Origin: Komagataeibacter melaceti
Lineage (GTDB): Bacteria > Pseudomonadota > Alphaproteobacteria > Acetobacterales > Acetobacteraceae
NCBI RefSeq assembly: GCF_003403295.1
Contig: NZ_QUWV01000041.1
Location: forward strand, 52,727 to 116,726
Length of the DNA stretch: 64,000 nucleotides
Direction of reading: 5' to 3'
This document shows, one piece after another, positions 8,807 through 19,320 of this stretch (positions are counted from its first letter, which is position 1; each line of letters opens with the position of its first letter). The position numbers and the translations under genes were made by a program. The notes beneath the pieces are model-generated. The model saw only the letters and a program-made list of their open reading frames with translations. It did no database searches and was not told the origin of the DNA.

Positions 8807-10318
8807 CTATTTTCCACCCGGGCGGCGCAGGCGGTAGGCCAGGGCCTCGGCAATATGGCCCCGTTCCACGTCCTGTGCGGCGGACAGGTCGGCTATGGTG
8901 CGGGCCACGCGCAGCAGGCGGGTGAAGCCACGGGCGGAAAGGCGCAGTTTTTCAGCAGCCTGCACGGCAAAGTCACGGGCCTGATCAGTTATGCGGAAGG
9001 CATCGATCGGGGCTTCCGCATTGCGCAGCGCACCCTGTCGCGCACGCTGCCGCTCCACCGCCGCCATGACCCGCTGCGCCACGATGGCACTCGATTCACC
9101 ACCCTGAAGTTCGGCAATACGGGCCAGGGGCATGGGTTCAACGTGCACCGCCATATCCAGCCGGTCCAGCAGCGGACCGGACAGGCGGGCCTGATAATCC
9201 TCCCCACAGCGCGGAGCCTTGCGACATTCCTGCGCCGCATCACCCAGATAACCGCATTTGCACGGGTTCATCGCGGCAACAAGCTGGAAGCGGGCAGGGT
9301 AGGTGACATGGGCGGCGGCGCGGGCGATGGATATGGTGCCGGTTTCCATTGGCTGGCGCAGGATCTCCAGCGCGGAGCGGGCGAATTCAGGCAGTTCATC
9401 CAGAAACAGCACGCCACGGTGCGCAAGGCTGACCTCGCCGGGCCGCGCGCGGGCACCGCCACCGCTCAGGGCTGCCGGACTGCTGGAATGGTGCGGATCA
9501 CGGAAAGGGGGACGATGGACGGGCTGTCCATTTTCCAGCAATCCGCCAATGCTGTGAATCCGGCTTATTTCCAGCATTTCCGCCGTGGTCAGGTCAGGCA
9601 ATATGCCCGGCAGGCGTGCGGCCAGCATGGATTTTCCTGCGCCGGGCGGGCCAACCATCAGGAGCGAGTGGCGTCCGGCGGCGGCAATTTCCAGCGCGCG
9701 GCGGCCGGTTTCCATGCCACGAATATCCGCCAGGTCGGGCAGGGCGGTCAGGTCGGGTATGATGTGGGGCGGCAGTTCAACCGGCTCGATGATCTGCTGG
9801 CCACGGAAATGGTTGAGGAGTGCGGGCAGGGAGGGAACGGCAAGGATATCCATCTCGTCACTGGCCCAGCGGGCCTCGACACCCTGAGTTGCCGGGCAGA
9901 TCAGCCCCAGTGACTGCGCCGCCGCCGTCATGGCCGCGGGCAGCACGCCACGGACCGGATTAACGCCGCCATCAAGCGAGAGTTCGCCCAGCGCCGCGTA
10001 ACGCTGCGTCAGGTCACCCGGAAGCAGCCCCATGACCATGAGCAGCGCCAGGGCGATGGGCAGATCGAAATGCGAGCCTTCCTTCATCAGGTCGGCGGGC
10101 ACCAGATTGACCACGATGCGCTTGGCGGGCAGTGCCAGACCCATGGCGGACAGGGCCGCGCGCACGCGCTCACGCGATTCATTGACGGCCTTGTCCGGCA
10201 GGCCGACGATCAGGAATGACGGCAGGCCCACGGCAAGCTGGACCTCGACTTTGACAGGAACGGCTTCGATACCGGAAAAGGCAAAACCGGAGATGGATGC
10301 GAGCGCCGTATCAGTCAT
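8807..10318 (-). CDS. comM: YifB/ComM-type Mg-chelatase-like AAA+ ATPase
   Basis: AAA+ ATPase of the ComM group; in naturally competent bacteria ComM is a branch-migration helicase for integrating foreign DNA, and in others its role is unclear. The N-terminal Lon-protease-like domain (residues 1-170) includes SFLIVGLPDKAV. Walker A GPPGAGKS is at 223-230, followed by Walker B FLDELPEF and a C-terminal Mg-chelatase domain. Start at ATG 10318 gives 503 residues and the canonical beginning; an ATG at 10354 would add 12. A comF-family gene is also present far away at 45 kb. Competence in this organism is not shown by the window. Confidence 0.93.
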   Translation of the reverse strand: MTDTALASISGFAFSGIEAVPVKVEVQLAVGLPSFLIVGLPDKAVNESRERVRAALSAMGLALPAKRIVVNLVPADLMKEGSHFDLPIALALLMVMGLLPGDLTQRYAALGELSLDGGVNPVRGVLPAAMTAAAQSLGLICPATQGVEARWASDEMDILAVPSLPALLNHFRGQQIIEPVELPPHIIPDLTALPDLADIRGMETGRRALEIAAAGRHSLLMVGPPGAGKSMLAARLPGILPDLTTAEMLEISRIHSIGGLLENGQPVHRPPFRDPHHSSSPAALSGGGARARPGEVSLAHRGVLFLDELPEFARSALEILRQPMETGTISIARAAAHVTYPARFQLVAAMNPCKCGYLGDAAQECRKAPRCGEDYQARLSGPLLDRLDMAVHVEPMPLARIAELQGGESSAIVAQRVMAAVERQRARQGALRNAEAPIDAFRITDQARDFAVQAAEKLRLSARGFTRLLRVARTIADLSAAQDVERGHIAEALAYRLRRPGGK

Positions 10319-10354
10319 GACGTGATGATGCCGGATACCGGCGAGTTTGGCCAT

Positions 10355-10653
10355 GATGGTGCGTGGAAATGATATGCGGGCCAGATATCGGGTTTAACAG
10401 CGGCCAGACATGCCCGGCTCCATATTTGTTGGCATAATATTTCTTATAAAACTTTTGGATGTGCGTGAGAGGGGACGCCTGACCCGCTTTCCCGCTCCCG
10501 CTTTTTCCCACATCGCTGTGCAGGTTCCTGCACAATACCATGGGCCAGAAAACGGGTTTCAGGCACCGTGGCCATTGCGCCACGGGCCTGATCCCCTGCC
10601 ACATGTAACTTACAGGTTTTGTGTAACCGCCCCGTCAGGCCCGGATCGTGCAA
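10355..10653. other. intergenic region between dnaB and comM
   Basis: About 300 bases with no convincing gene. A small dyad (CCGTGGC at 10566-10572 with GCCACGG at 10579-10585) lacks a T-run. The stretch around 10430-10460 is AT-rich and may hold the comM promoter, but I cannot place -35 and -10 boxes with confidence. Confidence 0.4.
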
Positions 10654-12168
<1,515 letters not shown>

Positions 12169-12226
12169 GCCCCCTTCTACCTGATCGTACCCCGTTACCG
12201 GAAGGGGTATGCGCGCGGCCTCGCCC

Positions 12227-13324
12227 TTAGCCGCGGCGTGGGCGCACCAGTGATTCAGCGCGGCGGATGATGGCCATGGCCTTTTCGCGCACCCTTTCAG
12301 GGCTGTAGCGCCGGAGGATGTCGTTGCGTGCCTCGTGCCCGATACGGGCGCAGAGTTCGGGGCGGGCATAGAGATAGAGTATCCGGTCCGCCAGCGCATC
12401 GGGCGTTGCATCGCGCAGGAGAAAGCCGTTTTCCCCATTGCGGATGATGTCGGGAATGGCCCCAACGGGCGTGGCGATGACCGGCAGCCCGGTCTGCATG
12501 GCCTCATGCACCGCGATGCACAGTCCCTCGAACCGTGAGGACTGAACATAGACATGCAGCTTGCGGCAGAACTCCAGCGGGTCGCGCTGGAATCCCTCGA
12601 AAACGATGTGCGCCTGCTGCTCGTCCGCCAGCTTGCGCAGCCCGGGCATGAGTGACCCGCTGCCGCAGATGGACAGGCGGATTCGCACCTCGGGCATTCG
12701 CCGGGCGATCACGCCCATCGCGCGGATGGTCAGTTCCATGTTCTTTGCAGGTTCAAGGCGGCCCAGCGTGCCGATCTCGAACATATGGTCCGCCTGCCCG
12801 CTCCACGGGGTGGCGGCCGGGCTGTCGGCGCTGGCCACGAACAGCGGCCATGTCAGGATACGCTCGGGCGCTATGCCAAGCTGGCGTTCGGTCACGCGGG
12901 CCACGAAATCCGAATCAGCAATCCAGAACGCGCTCAGGTTGCGTGTCTGGCGCAGCAGGAAGCGGTTGGCGGGCTTGAGGAACTCGTTATGCTGCCAGCT
13001 TACCACCGGAATGCGCAGCAGCGCGCCGATCATCTGCCCGTACAGCGTGGCGCGGGTCAGTGATGTCCACAACAGGTCCGGCCGGTTGGCGCGTACGTAG
13101 CGCAGGAGCTGCGGCAGCGTGGCGAAGCGGTCGGGGTCGCGCTCTTCAAGCACATGATAGTCGATCCCGGCAGCGTCCAGCCAGGCCACGGCATTGCCCG
13201 CCTTGCGCGCCAGCGCCACGACCCGGACTTCATGGCCGCAGGCGCGCAACATCCCGATTATGGCCGGCAGCGGCCGTTCGGCCCCGCCCCCGTTCAGGCT
13301 ATTTATGAGATAGAGGATACGCAT
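12227..13324 (-). CDS. glycosyltransferase family 4 protein
   Basis: Predicted GT-B retaining glycosyltransferase, 365 residues, soluble or peripheral. It has the N-terminal glycine-rich donor-fold entry INSLNGGGAER, a central linker, and the C-terminal GT4 signature SRFEGLCIAVHEAMQTGLP with two glutamates seven residues apart (EGLCIAVHE). Acceptor and sugar are unknown; lipopolysaccharide, capsule or acetan-like polysaccharide assembly are options. No other polysaccharide genes are adjacent, so it appears isolated between dnaB and the divergent mannitol dehydrogenase gene. Confidence 0.88.
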   Translation of the reverse strand: MRILYLINSLNGGGAERPLPAIIGMLRACGHEVRVVALARKAGNAVAWLDAAGIDYHVLEERDPDRFATLPQLLRYVRANRPDLLWTSLTRATLYGQMIGALLRIPVVSWQHNEFLKPANRFLLRQTRNLSAFWIADSDFVARVTERQLGIAPERILTWPLFVASADSPAATPWSGQADHMFEIGTLGRLEPAKNMELTIRAMGVIARRMPEVRIRLSICGSGSLMPGLRKLADEQQAHIVFEGFQRDPLEFCRKLHVYVQSSRFEGLCIAVHEAMQTGLPVIATPVGAIPDIIRNGENGFLLRDATPDALADRILYLYARPELCARIGHEARNDILRRYSPERVREKAMAIIRRAESLVRPRRG

Positions 13325-13582
13325 ACATTACCAACGACAGATACGACCGGGAAACGCCCCATGCCGTCATTTCAGAACCGGCACACCGGACATGCAACGG
13401 TGGAAACGGTTCATAGGGCAGTTTTTTGTATTAGAAAACCGAATGGCGCTCATACGGATGGCGGGCCTGTCATTTTTGGCCCAGCGCCGAGGCAGGCTTG
13501 CGGCAGGGACGTGCCTTTCACGGGTTGTGCCGGTGTATGTTTGTGATTACGCGTCAGGAAATACTTTCCATGGAAATTGGTC
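13325..13582. other. divergent intergenic region, glycosyltransferase / mannitol dehydrogenase
   Basis: About 258 bases between divergent genes, presumably holding both promoters. I see no clear operator or RNA gene. GGAAA at 13572-13576 is the ribosome binding site of the dehydrogenase. Confidence 0.35.
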
Positions 13583-15061
13583 ATGACCGCAATCAATAAT
13601 ACGACCCTGCGCCACCTGCCCCCTGATATTTTGGTGCCTGCCTATGAGCGTGGCAAGGTCACGCCCGGTATCGCACATATCAGCGTGGGCAATTTCCACC
13701 GGGCCCACCAGGCGGTGTACATGGATCGCGTGCTGGCGCGTCCGGGCCAGTCGGACTGGGGGCTGCTGGGCATCGGCCTTATGGAAAACGATGCCGAAGC
13801 CACCAAGGCCCGTGACATGGCGGCGCAGGACTGCCTGTATTCGGTGACCGAATGCGCGCCGGACGCGCCCAACGTGGTGCGCGTGATCGGCTCGATCACC
13901 GAATATATGTACGCCCCTGCCGACCGTGCCGCCACCATCGCGCGGCTGGCCGACCCGGCAATCCGCATTGTCAGCATGACCGTGACCGAGGGCGGTTATT
14001 ACGTGGATGAAAACGGGGTCTTTCCCATTGATCATCCCGTCATCGCCGAGGATCTGAAGCGCGATGTCCCCCACACCGTGTTCGGTCTCGTGACCGAGGC
14101 CCTGCGCAGGCGGCGTGAGAGTGGTGCCGGTCCCTTTACGGTCCTGTCATGCGACAACCTGCCCCAGAACGGCCATGTGGCGCGCACAGCGTTCCTGACC
14201 TGGGCGCGCGCGCGTGACGCGGGCCTTGCGCAGTGGATCGAGGAAAACGTCACCTTCCCCTGCACCATGGTTGACCGCATCACGCCCGCCGTTCACCCCG
14301 ATGATGTCCGCCGCCTTGATGCGGAAAGCGGGCTGGATGACCGCATCCCCGTCTTCTGCGAGGATTTCATCCAGTGGGTGGTGGAGGATAAATTCTGCGC
14401 CGGACGCCCGGAACTCGACGCCGTGGGCGTGCAGTTCACCGATAACGTCCAGCCCTATGAGGCGGTGAAGCTGCACATGCTCAATGCATCCCACTCGCTG
14501 CTGGGGCTGTCGGGCGTGCTGTCGGGCTACCGTATTGTCAGTGAGATCATGGCGGACCTGAACGAGGTCACGCTGGTGGAGCAGTATCTGGGCCTTGATG
14601 CGGAACCGCTGCTGGTGGCCCCGCCGGGCATGGCGCTGCCCGAATATGGCCGCCGCCTGCTGCACCGCTTCCGTAACCGGGCGATTAGCGACCAGTTGCT
14701 GCGCATTGCATCGGACAGTACGTCAAAGCTGCCCATGTTCATCAAGAGCACGGCCATGGGCGTGCTGGCGCATGACCGCCCTGCGGTGCGCATCGCCTTT
14801 GTGGTGGCCTGTTATGCGGAATACCTGCGCGGGCATGATGATCAGGGGCAGGCTTACACGATTGTCGAACCTCACCTGACGGATGAGGACCGCAAGAACG
14901 CGGCCTCGCCCCGTCTGGAAGACGCACTGGAGATGAGCGCCTTCGCCGGGTGGGAACTGCAGGACAACCCCGGATTTGTCGCGACTTACGTCCGTCTGCG
15001 CCAGTCCATCCGTGACCGGGGCACGCGCGCGACGCTGGCGCAGGTCATAGCGGGTTCGTAA
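13583..15061 (+). CDS. mannitol 2-dehydrogenase family (long-chain polyol dehydrogenase)
   Basis: NAD(P)-dependent oxidoreductase interconverting D-mannitol and D-fructose, or a related hexuronate (fructuronate/tagaturonate) in the same family. 492 residues from ATG 13583, with GGAAA six bases upstream. The N-terminal Rossmann domain includes ISVGNFHRAHQAVYMD. The catalytic signature KLHMLNASH places Lys296, Asn301 and His304 in the spacing of the characterised mannitol 2-dehydrogenases (Lys295, Asn300, His303). No uxu or uxa uronate genes are nearby, which favours the polyol enzyme. In acetic acid bacteria the cytosolic reductase helps balance NADH when fructose is available; that role here is inferred. 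Confidence 0.87.
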   Translation: MTAINNTTLRHLPPDILVPAYERGKVTPGIAHISVGNFHRAHQAVYMDRVLARPGQSDWGLLGIGLMENDAEATKARDMAAQDCLYSVTECAPDAPNVVRVIGSITEYMYAPADRAATIARLADPAIRIVSMTVTEGGYYVDENGVFPIDHPVIAEDLKRDVPHTVFGLVTEALRRRRESGAGPFTVLSCDNLPQNGHVARTAFLTWARARDAGLAQWIEENVTFPCTMVDRITPAVHPDDVRRLDAESGLDDRIPVFCEDFIQWVVEDKFCAGRPELDAVGVQFTDNVQPYEAVKLHMLNASHSLLGLSGVLSGYRIVSEIMADLNEVTLVEQYLGLDAEPLLVAPPGMALPEYGRRLLHRFRNRAISDQLLRIASDSTSKLPMFIKSTAMGVLAHDRPAVRIAFVVACYAEYLRGHDDQGQAYTIVEPHLTDEDRKNAASPRLEDALEMSAFAGWELQDNPGFVATYVRLRQSIRDRGTRATLAQVIAGS

Positions 15062-15202
15062 CAGGTCTGTCGGGCGCGTGGTCCGCCCGACCCTACGATA
15101 ATTTACACGCTTTATTCATAAACATGGGGTTGACCTGACTGCATCTCGCACGTTCATTCATAGAAGAATGTTTGGAACGTATTTCTGTAATCAGGAAAAC
15201 TT

Positions 15203-17590
15203 ATGAATAGCCTCATACGCTCGGCCCCCCTTCTCGCTGCGGCCATAGCCGTCTGCGCCCTGTCAGGTCTCTACCTGCTGGGTGGCGGGCTGTGGCTGTG
15301 CCTGATTGGCGGATCTTTCTATTACGCGGTTGCAGGTGCCCTGCTGCTGGTCACGGCGTTCATGCTGGCGCGACGCCAGGCGGCGGCGCTGACGGTCTAT
15401 GCGGTACTCCTGCTGGGCACGATGGTCTGGGCCGTGCATGAGGCCGGGCTGGACTTCTGGGCGCTGGCGCCGCGTGGCGACATTCTCGTACCCATCGGCA
15501 TCGTGCTTGCACTGCCGTGGGTCACGCGCCACCTGCAGTCGGCGGGAATGGGCGCGCGTGTGCCGCTGCTGGGGGCGATTGCCGCCGCCGTTGTCGTGGT
15601 CGGTCTGGCCATGACGCGCGACCCGCAGGATATTGCTGGCAGCCTGCCGCCCGTGGCGCAGAACGCGCCCACGCCGGGTGATGCGGGGCAGATGCCCGAT
15701 GATGACTGGCAGGCCTATGGCCGCACCCAGTTCGGGGATCGTTTCTCCCCGCTCCGGCAGATCAACGCCAGCAATGTCAGCAAGCTGAAGGTGGCATGGA
15801 CCTTCCGCACCGGCGACCTGCGCGGTCCGAACGATCCCGGGGAAATCACTGATGAGGTCACGCCCATCAAGATCCGCGATACGCTCTACCTGTGCTCGCC
15901 CCACCAGATCCTGTTCGCACTGGATGCGAAGACGGGCAAGCAGCGGTGGAAATTCGATCCGAAGCTGGAATACAACCCGACCTTCCAGCACATGACCTGC
16001 CGTGGCGTTTCCTATCATGAGACGAAGCCGGGCGCGCTGACGATGGATGGCACCCCTGCCCCGACCGAGTGCGCGCAGCGTATCCTGCTGCCCACCAATG
16101 ACGGCCGCCTGTTCGCGCTGGATGCCCAGAGTGGCGAACGCTGCGCCGCCTTTGGCCAGAACGGCGTGGTGGACCTGAAGGAAGGCATGACGGTCCGCAC
16201 CGCGGGCTTCTATGAACCTACATCCCCGCCGGTGGTGACCGATACGACCGTGGTCGTGTCCGGCGCCGTGACCGACAACTATTCCACGCATGAGCCGTCC
16301 GGCGTCACGCGCGGGTTCGATGTCTATACCGGCGCGCTGAAATGGGCGTTCGACCCCGGCAATCCCGACCCGAACGAGATGCCGTCCGAACACCACAGCT
16401 TCGTACCCAATTCGCCCAATTCCTGGATCACGGCCTCCTATGATGCGAAGCTGGATCTGGTTTACATCCCCATGGGCGTGCAGACGCCTGATATCTGGGG
16501 TGGCAACCGGAATGCTGATTCCGAACGCTACGCCAGCTCCATCGTGGCGCTAAACGCCACGACCGGCAAACTGGCCTGGAGCTACCAGACCGTGCACCAT
16601 GACCTGTGGGACATGGACATTCCGGCCCAGCCCAGCCTGGTCGATATCCGCAACGCGGCGGGTGAGGTCATTCCCACGCTGTATGCCCCGGCCAAGACCG
16701 GCAACATCTTCGTGCTTGACCGCCGCAACGGCCAGCTTGTCGTGCCCGCACCCGAGCGCCCCGTGCCGCAGGGGGCTGCGCCCGGCGATCATCTGTCGCC
16801 CACGCAGCCTTTCTCCGACCTTACGTTCCGCCCCAAGAAGAACCTGACCGATGCGGATATGTGGGGTGGCACGATGTATGACCAGCTCATCTGCCGCATC
16901 ATGTTCCACCGCCTGCGTTACGAGGGCACGTTCACGCCGCCTTCGCTGCAGGGCACGCTCGTGTTCCCCGGCAACCTTGGCATGTTTGAATGGGGCGGCC
17001 TAGCCGTGGACCCCGAGCGCCAGATCGCGATTGCCAACCCCATCGCCCTGCCGTTCGTATCGCGCCTGATCCCGCGCGGCCCGAACAATCCGGCCACACC
17101 GGACAAGTCCCTGCCCTCGGGCAGCGAGAGTGGCGTGCAGCCGCAGTTCGGCACGCCCTATGGCGTGGACCTGCATCCGTTCCTCTCGCCGTTCGGCCTG
17201 CCGTGCAAGCAGCCCGCGTGGGGGTACATGTCGGGTATCGACCTGCGCACCAACAAGATCGTATGGCAGCACCGTAACGGCACCATCCGTGACAGCGCGC
17301 CGCTGCCCATGCCCATCAAGATGGGTGTGCCCAGCCTTGGCGGTCCGCTGACCACGGCGGGTGGCGTCGCGTTCCTGACCTCGACGCTGGATTATTACAT
17401 CCGCGCCTATGACGTGACGACCGGGCGTGAACTGTGGCAGGACCGCCTGCCCGCCGGTGGCCAGTCCACCCCCATGACCTATGCGGTGGATGGCAAGCAG
17501 TTCATCGTGACCGCAGATGGTGGCCATGGCTCGTTCGGCACCAAGCTGGGTGACTACATCGTGGCCTACAGCCTGCCGGACCAGAACTGA
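15203..17590 (+). CDS. gcd: membrane-bound PQQ-dependent glucose dehydrogenase
   Basis: Quinoprotein that oxidises glucose to glucono-delta-lactone on the periplasmic face and passes electrons to ubiquinone. 795 residues, very close to the usual single-chain length of about 800. Five hydrophobic helices fill the first 140 residues, followed by the eight-bladed propeller domain starting at DDDWQAYGRTQFGDRFSPL and ending DYIVAYSLPD. AGGAAAA precedes the ATG. The broader family also includes quinate/shikimate and some polyol dehydrogenases, so glucose is the most likely but not proven substrate. No pqq synthesis genes are in the window. A strong hairpin follows the stop. Confidence 0.88.
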   Translation: MNSLIRSAPLLAAAIAVCALSGLYLLGGGLWLCLIGGSFYYAVAGALLLVTAFMLARRQAAALTVYAVLLLGTMVWAVHEAGLDFWALAPRGDILVPIGIVLALPWVTRHLQSAGMGARVPLLGAIAAAVVVVGLAMTRDPQDIAGSLPPVAQNAPTPGDAGQMPDDDWQAYGRTQFGDRFSPLRQINASNVSKLKVAWTFRTGDLRGPNDPGEITDEVTPIKIRDTLYLCSPHQILFALDAKTGKQRWKFDPKLEYNPTFQHMTCRGVSYHETKPGALTMDGTPAPTECAQRILLPTNDGRLFALDAQSGERCAAFGQNGVVDLKEGMTVRTAGFYEPTSPPVVTDTTVVVSGAVTDNYSTHEPSGVTRGFDVYTGALKWAFDPGNPDPNEMPSEHHSFVPNSPNSWITASYDAKLDLVYIPMGVQTPDIWGGNRNADSERYASSIVALNATTGKLAWSYQTVHHDLWDMDIPAQPSLVDIRNAAGEVIPTLYAPAKTGNIFVLDRRNGQLVVPAPERPVPQGAAPGDHLSPTQPFSDLTFRPKKNLTDADMWGGTMYDQLICRIMFHRLRYEGTFTPPSLQGTLVFPGNLGMFEWGGLAVDPERQIAIANPIALPFVSRLIPRGPNNPATPDKSLPSGSESGVQPQFGTPYGVDLHPFLSPFGLPCKQPAWGYMSGIDLRTNKIVWQHRNGTIRDSAPLPMPIKMGVPSLGGPLTTAGGVAFLTSTLDYYIRAYDVTTGRELWQDRLPAGGQSTPMTYAVDGKQFIVTADGGHGSFGTKLGDYIVAYSLPDQN

Positions 17591-17597
17591 ACCGGCC

Positions 17598-17627
17598 AGC
17601 CGGGGAAGGTTTTTTCCTTCCCCGGCT
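17598..17627 (+). terminator. terminator after gcd
   Basis: A perfect 12-base stem, AGCCGGGGAAGG at 17598-17609 with CCTTCCCCGGCT at 17616-17627, encloses a six-T loop, eight bases after the gcd stop. The T-run is in the loop rather than after the stem, so efficiency as an intrinsic terminator is uncertain. Confidence 0.7.
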
Positions 17628-17666
17628 TGACAATATCGTTAATGTCTATATTTATCCGTATATAGA
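17627..17666 (+). promoter_or_regulatory. candidate promoter and dyad operator of the aldehyde dehydrogenase operon
   Basis: A consensus -35, TTGACA, lies at 17627-17632, with AT-rich -10 candidates (TATTTA at 17649-17654, spacer 16). A perfect 7-base inverted repeat, TCTATAT at 17645-17651 and ATATAGA at 17660-17666 with 8 bases between, overlaps the -10 region where a repressor would act. The whole stretch is far more AT-rich than its surroundings. It lies about 310 bases upstream of the first structural gene. Confidence 0.45.
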
Positions 17667-17863
17667 TGTGGTTGTGATATCAGGCGTATTTAACGCAGCT
17701 ATTCAAGGTTTTGCGGCCTTTCGCAGGCATTAAGTGCAAAACCGAATAAGTCTTATCATAGACTTCACCTTACGCGCGCCCGAACGGCTTGATTAGGAAC
17801 ACAGTAATACTGAGTTTCCGCCGTAGCGCCGATGTTCCCGACTTGCGGCAGTTCCGGTGCTTC

Positions 17864-17912
17864 GCGGGCAGTGCAACGATGTACTGCCCGCTGTGTTTCC
17901 TGTCATACAGGA
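17864..17912 (+). promoter_or_regulatory. tandem hairpins in the aldehyde dehydrogenase leader
   Basis: GCGGGCAGT at 17864-17872 pairs with ACTGCCCGC at 17883-17891 (9-base stem, 10-base loop). TCCTGT at 17898-17903 pairs with ACAGGA at 17907-17912. They sit in the roughly 300-base leader between the candidate promoter and the operon. No known riboswitch consensus is recognised. The rest of 17667-17970 holds no gene I can support except the short leader peptide below. Confidence 0.45.
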
Positions 17913-17941
17913 CCGGAACGGGGCGGATTATACGGGGTGAT

Positions 17942-17974
17942 ATGATGACTTTCACAACCGCGAGAACATCGTGA
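17942..17974 (+). CDS. possible 10-residue leader peptide coupled to the cytochrome gene
   Basis: ATG at 17942 opens MMTFTTARTS and ends in TGA at 17972-17974, which overlaps the GTG start of the next gene (GTGA). A GGGGTGAT stretch lies directly upstream and could serve as its ribosome binding site. The cytochrome gene itself has only a weak Shine-Dalgarno, so translational coupling is plausible. It could equally be the chance end of a longer open frame (from 17789). Confidence 0.35.
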   Translation: MMTFTTARTS

Positions 17975-19299
17975 TTAAACGTATTGCAACAGCGATTGTG
18001 GGGATCGGTGTCGCCGGTGGCGTCGGGTTCCTGGCCTATGCGTGGTATCCGGCAATAGCGCCGATTGCACCGCCGCCGCCCTCCAGCTTCACGGCGGCCC
18101 AGATCGAGCATGGGCGCGTGCTGGCCGCTGGCGGCTACTGCGCCGAATGTCATACCCGCACGGATGGCAAGCGCGGTATCGAACTGGCTGGTGACTACAA
18201 GATGGACACGCCCTTTGGCGCCATCTTCTCCTCCAACATCACGCCTGACCCGGAAACGGGGATCGGCCGCTGGTCGGAAGCCGCCTTCCGCCGCGCCATG
18301 CGCAAGGGCGTGTCACGTGACGGCACGCATCTTTTCCCGGCCTTCCCGTTCGATCACTTCACGCACATGACGGATCAGGACATCAATGATGTCTATGCCT
18401 TCCTCATGACGCGTGAGCCCATCCATTCGGTCAAGCGTGAAAACACGGTCGGCTTCCCGTTCAACATCCGCCTCGAACAGGCGGGCTGGAAACTGCTGTT
18501 CCTGCATGAAGGGGAACTGAAGTACGACCAGTCGCATGATGCCGAATGGAACCGGGGTGCCTACCTGGCCGAAGGGCTGAGCCATTGCTCCGCCTGCCAT
18601 ACCCCACGTAACGCCATGGGCGCCGAAAAATCCAGCGCCCCGTATGATGGCGCGGCTGTTGACAACTGGATCGCCCCGCCGCTCAACGCGCACAACCCGA
18701 CTCCCGAGGTCTGGACCGAGGACGAGTTCTTTAAGTACCTGCGCTATGGCTCCGCCCCGCTGCATGGCAGCGCGGCCGGCCCGATGTCGCCCGTGGTGCA
18801 CGGTGGCCTGAGCGAGATGCCTGAATCCGACGTGCATGCCATCGCGCATTACCTGGCCGATATCGACCACGCCTCCAGCCGTGTCAGCCAGGATCCCAAG
18901 GCCATTGCATGGGCCATGGATGCATCCATGAAGGATCTGGTCGGGCCGCAGACCAACCCCAATGCGCGGCTTTACGCCGGGGCCTGCGCCGCCTGCCACG
19001 CCAATGCGGGACCGCAGCCGGTTGAAGGCCGCCCCGAACTGGCCCTGAACAATGCGCTGTGGCTGGATGAGCCGACCAACCTGTATCAGGTCATCCTGCG
19101 CGGCATCGGCACGACAGAAGGTATTTCCACAGTTTCCATGCCCAGTTTCTACCATTCCCTGTCCGATGCGGATCTGGCCCGCCTCGCGGCCTACCTGCGC
19201 GCCACGCGCACGACCCTGCCGCCGTGGACCGATCTGGAAAAGAAGGCGGCCGAGGTGCGCAAGACCCTGCCCGCCCCGCCTGTCGCGTCGTCCCATTGA
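17971..19299 (+). CDS. aldG: aldehyde dehydrogenase cytochrome c subunit (tri-haem)
   Basis: Membrane-anchored cytochrome that takes electrons from the Mo/Fe-S subunits and delivers them to ubiquinone. 442 residues from GTG 17971. An N-terminal hydrophobic segment (about residues 5-25) acts as signal or anchor. Three haem-attachment motifs are present: CAECH 57-61, CSACH 206-210 and CAACH 339-343, the count expected for alcohol/aldehyde dehydrogenase cytochromes of acetic acid bacteria. It is followed after 21 bases by the 2Fe-2S subunit gene. The function is well supported by the operon. The F/G letter assignment follows my memory of aldFGH naming and could be swapped. Confidence 0.85.
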   Translation: MIKRIATAIVGIGVAGGVGFLAYAWYPAIAPIAPPPPSSFTAAQIEHGRVLAAGGYCAECHTRTDGKRGIELAGDYKMDTPFGAIFSSNITPDPETGIGRWSEAAFRRAMRKGVSRDGTHLFPAFPFDHFTHMTDQDINDVYAFLMTREPIHSVKRENTVGFPFNIRLEQAGWKLLFLHEGELKYDQSHDAEWNRGAYLAEGLSHCSACHTPRNAMGAEKSSAPYDGAAVDNWIAPPLNAHNPTPEVWTEDEFFKYLRYGSAPLHGSAAGPMSPVVHGGLSEMPESDVHAIAHYLADIDHASSRVSQDPKAIAWAMDASMKDLVGPQTNPNARLYAGACAACHANAGPQPVEGRPELALNNALWLDEPTNLYQVILRGIGTTEGISTVSMPSFYHSLSDADLARLAAYLRATRTTLPPWTDLEKKAAEVRKTLPAPPVASSH

Positions 19300-19320
19300 G
19301 CTGAAAGACGGAGCTAGAAC

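Noticed and set aside
12169..12555. N-terminal extension of DnaB to 12555
   Set aside because: It overlaps the glycosyltransferase gene in another frame and looks non-native; the GTG at 12168 has a ribosome binding site.
17770..18153. 127-codon minus-strand frame in the ald leader, considered as a transposase remnant
   Set aside because: No transposase motif could be recognised, no terminal repeats or target duplication seen, and half of it overlaps the cytochrome gene.
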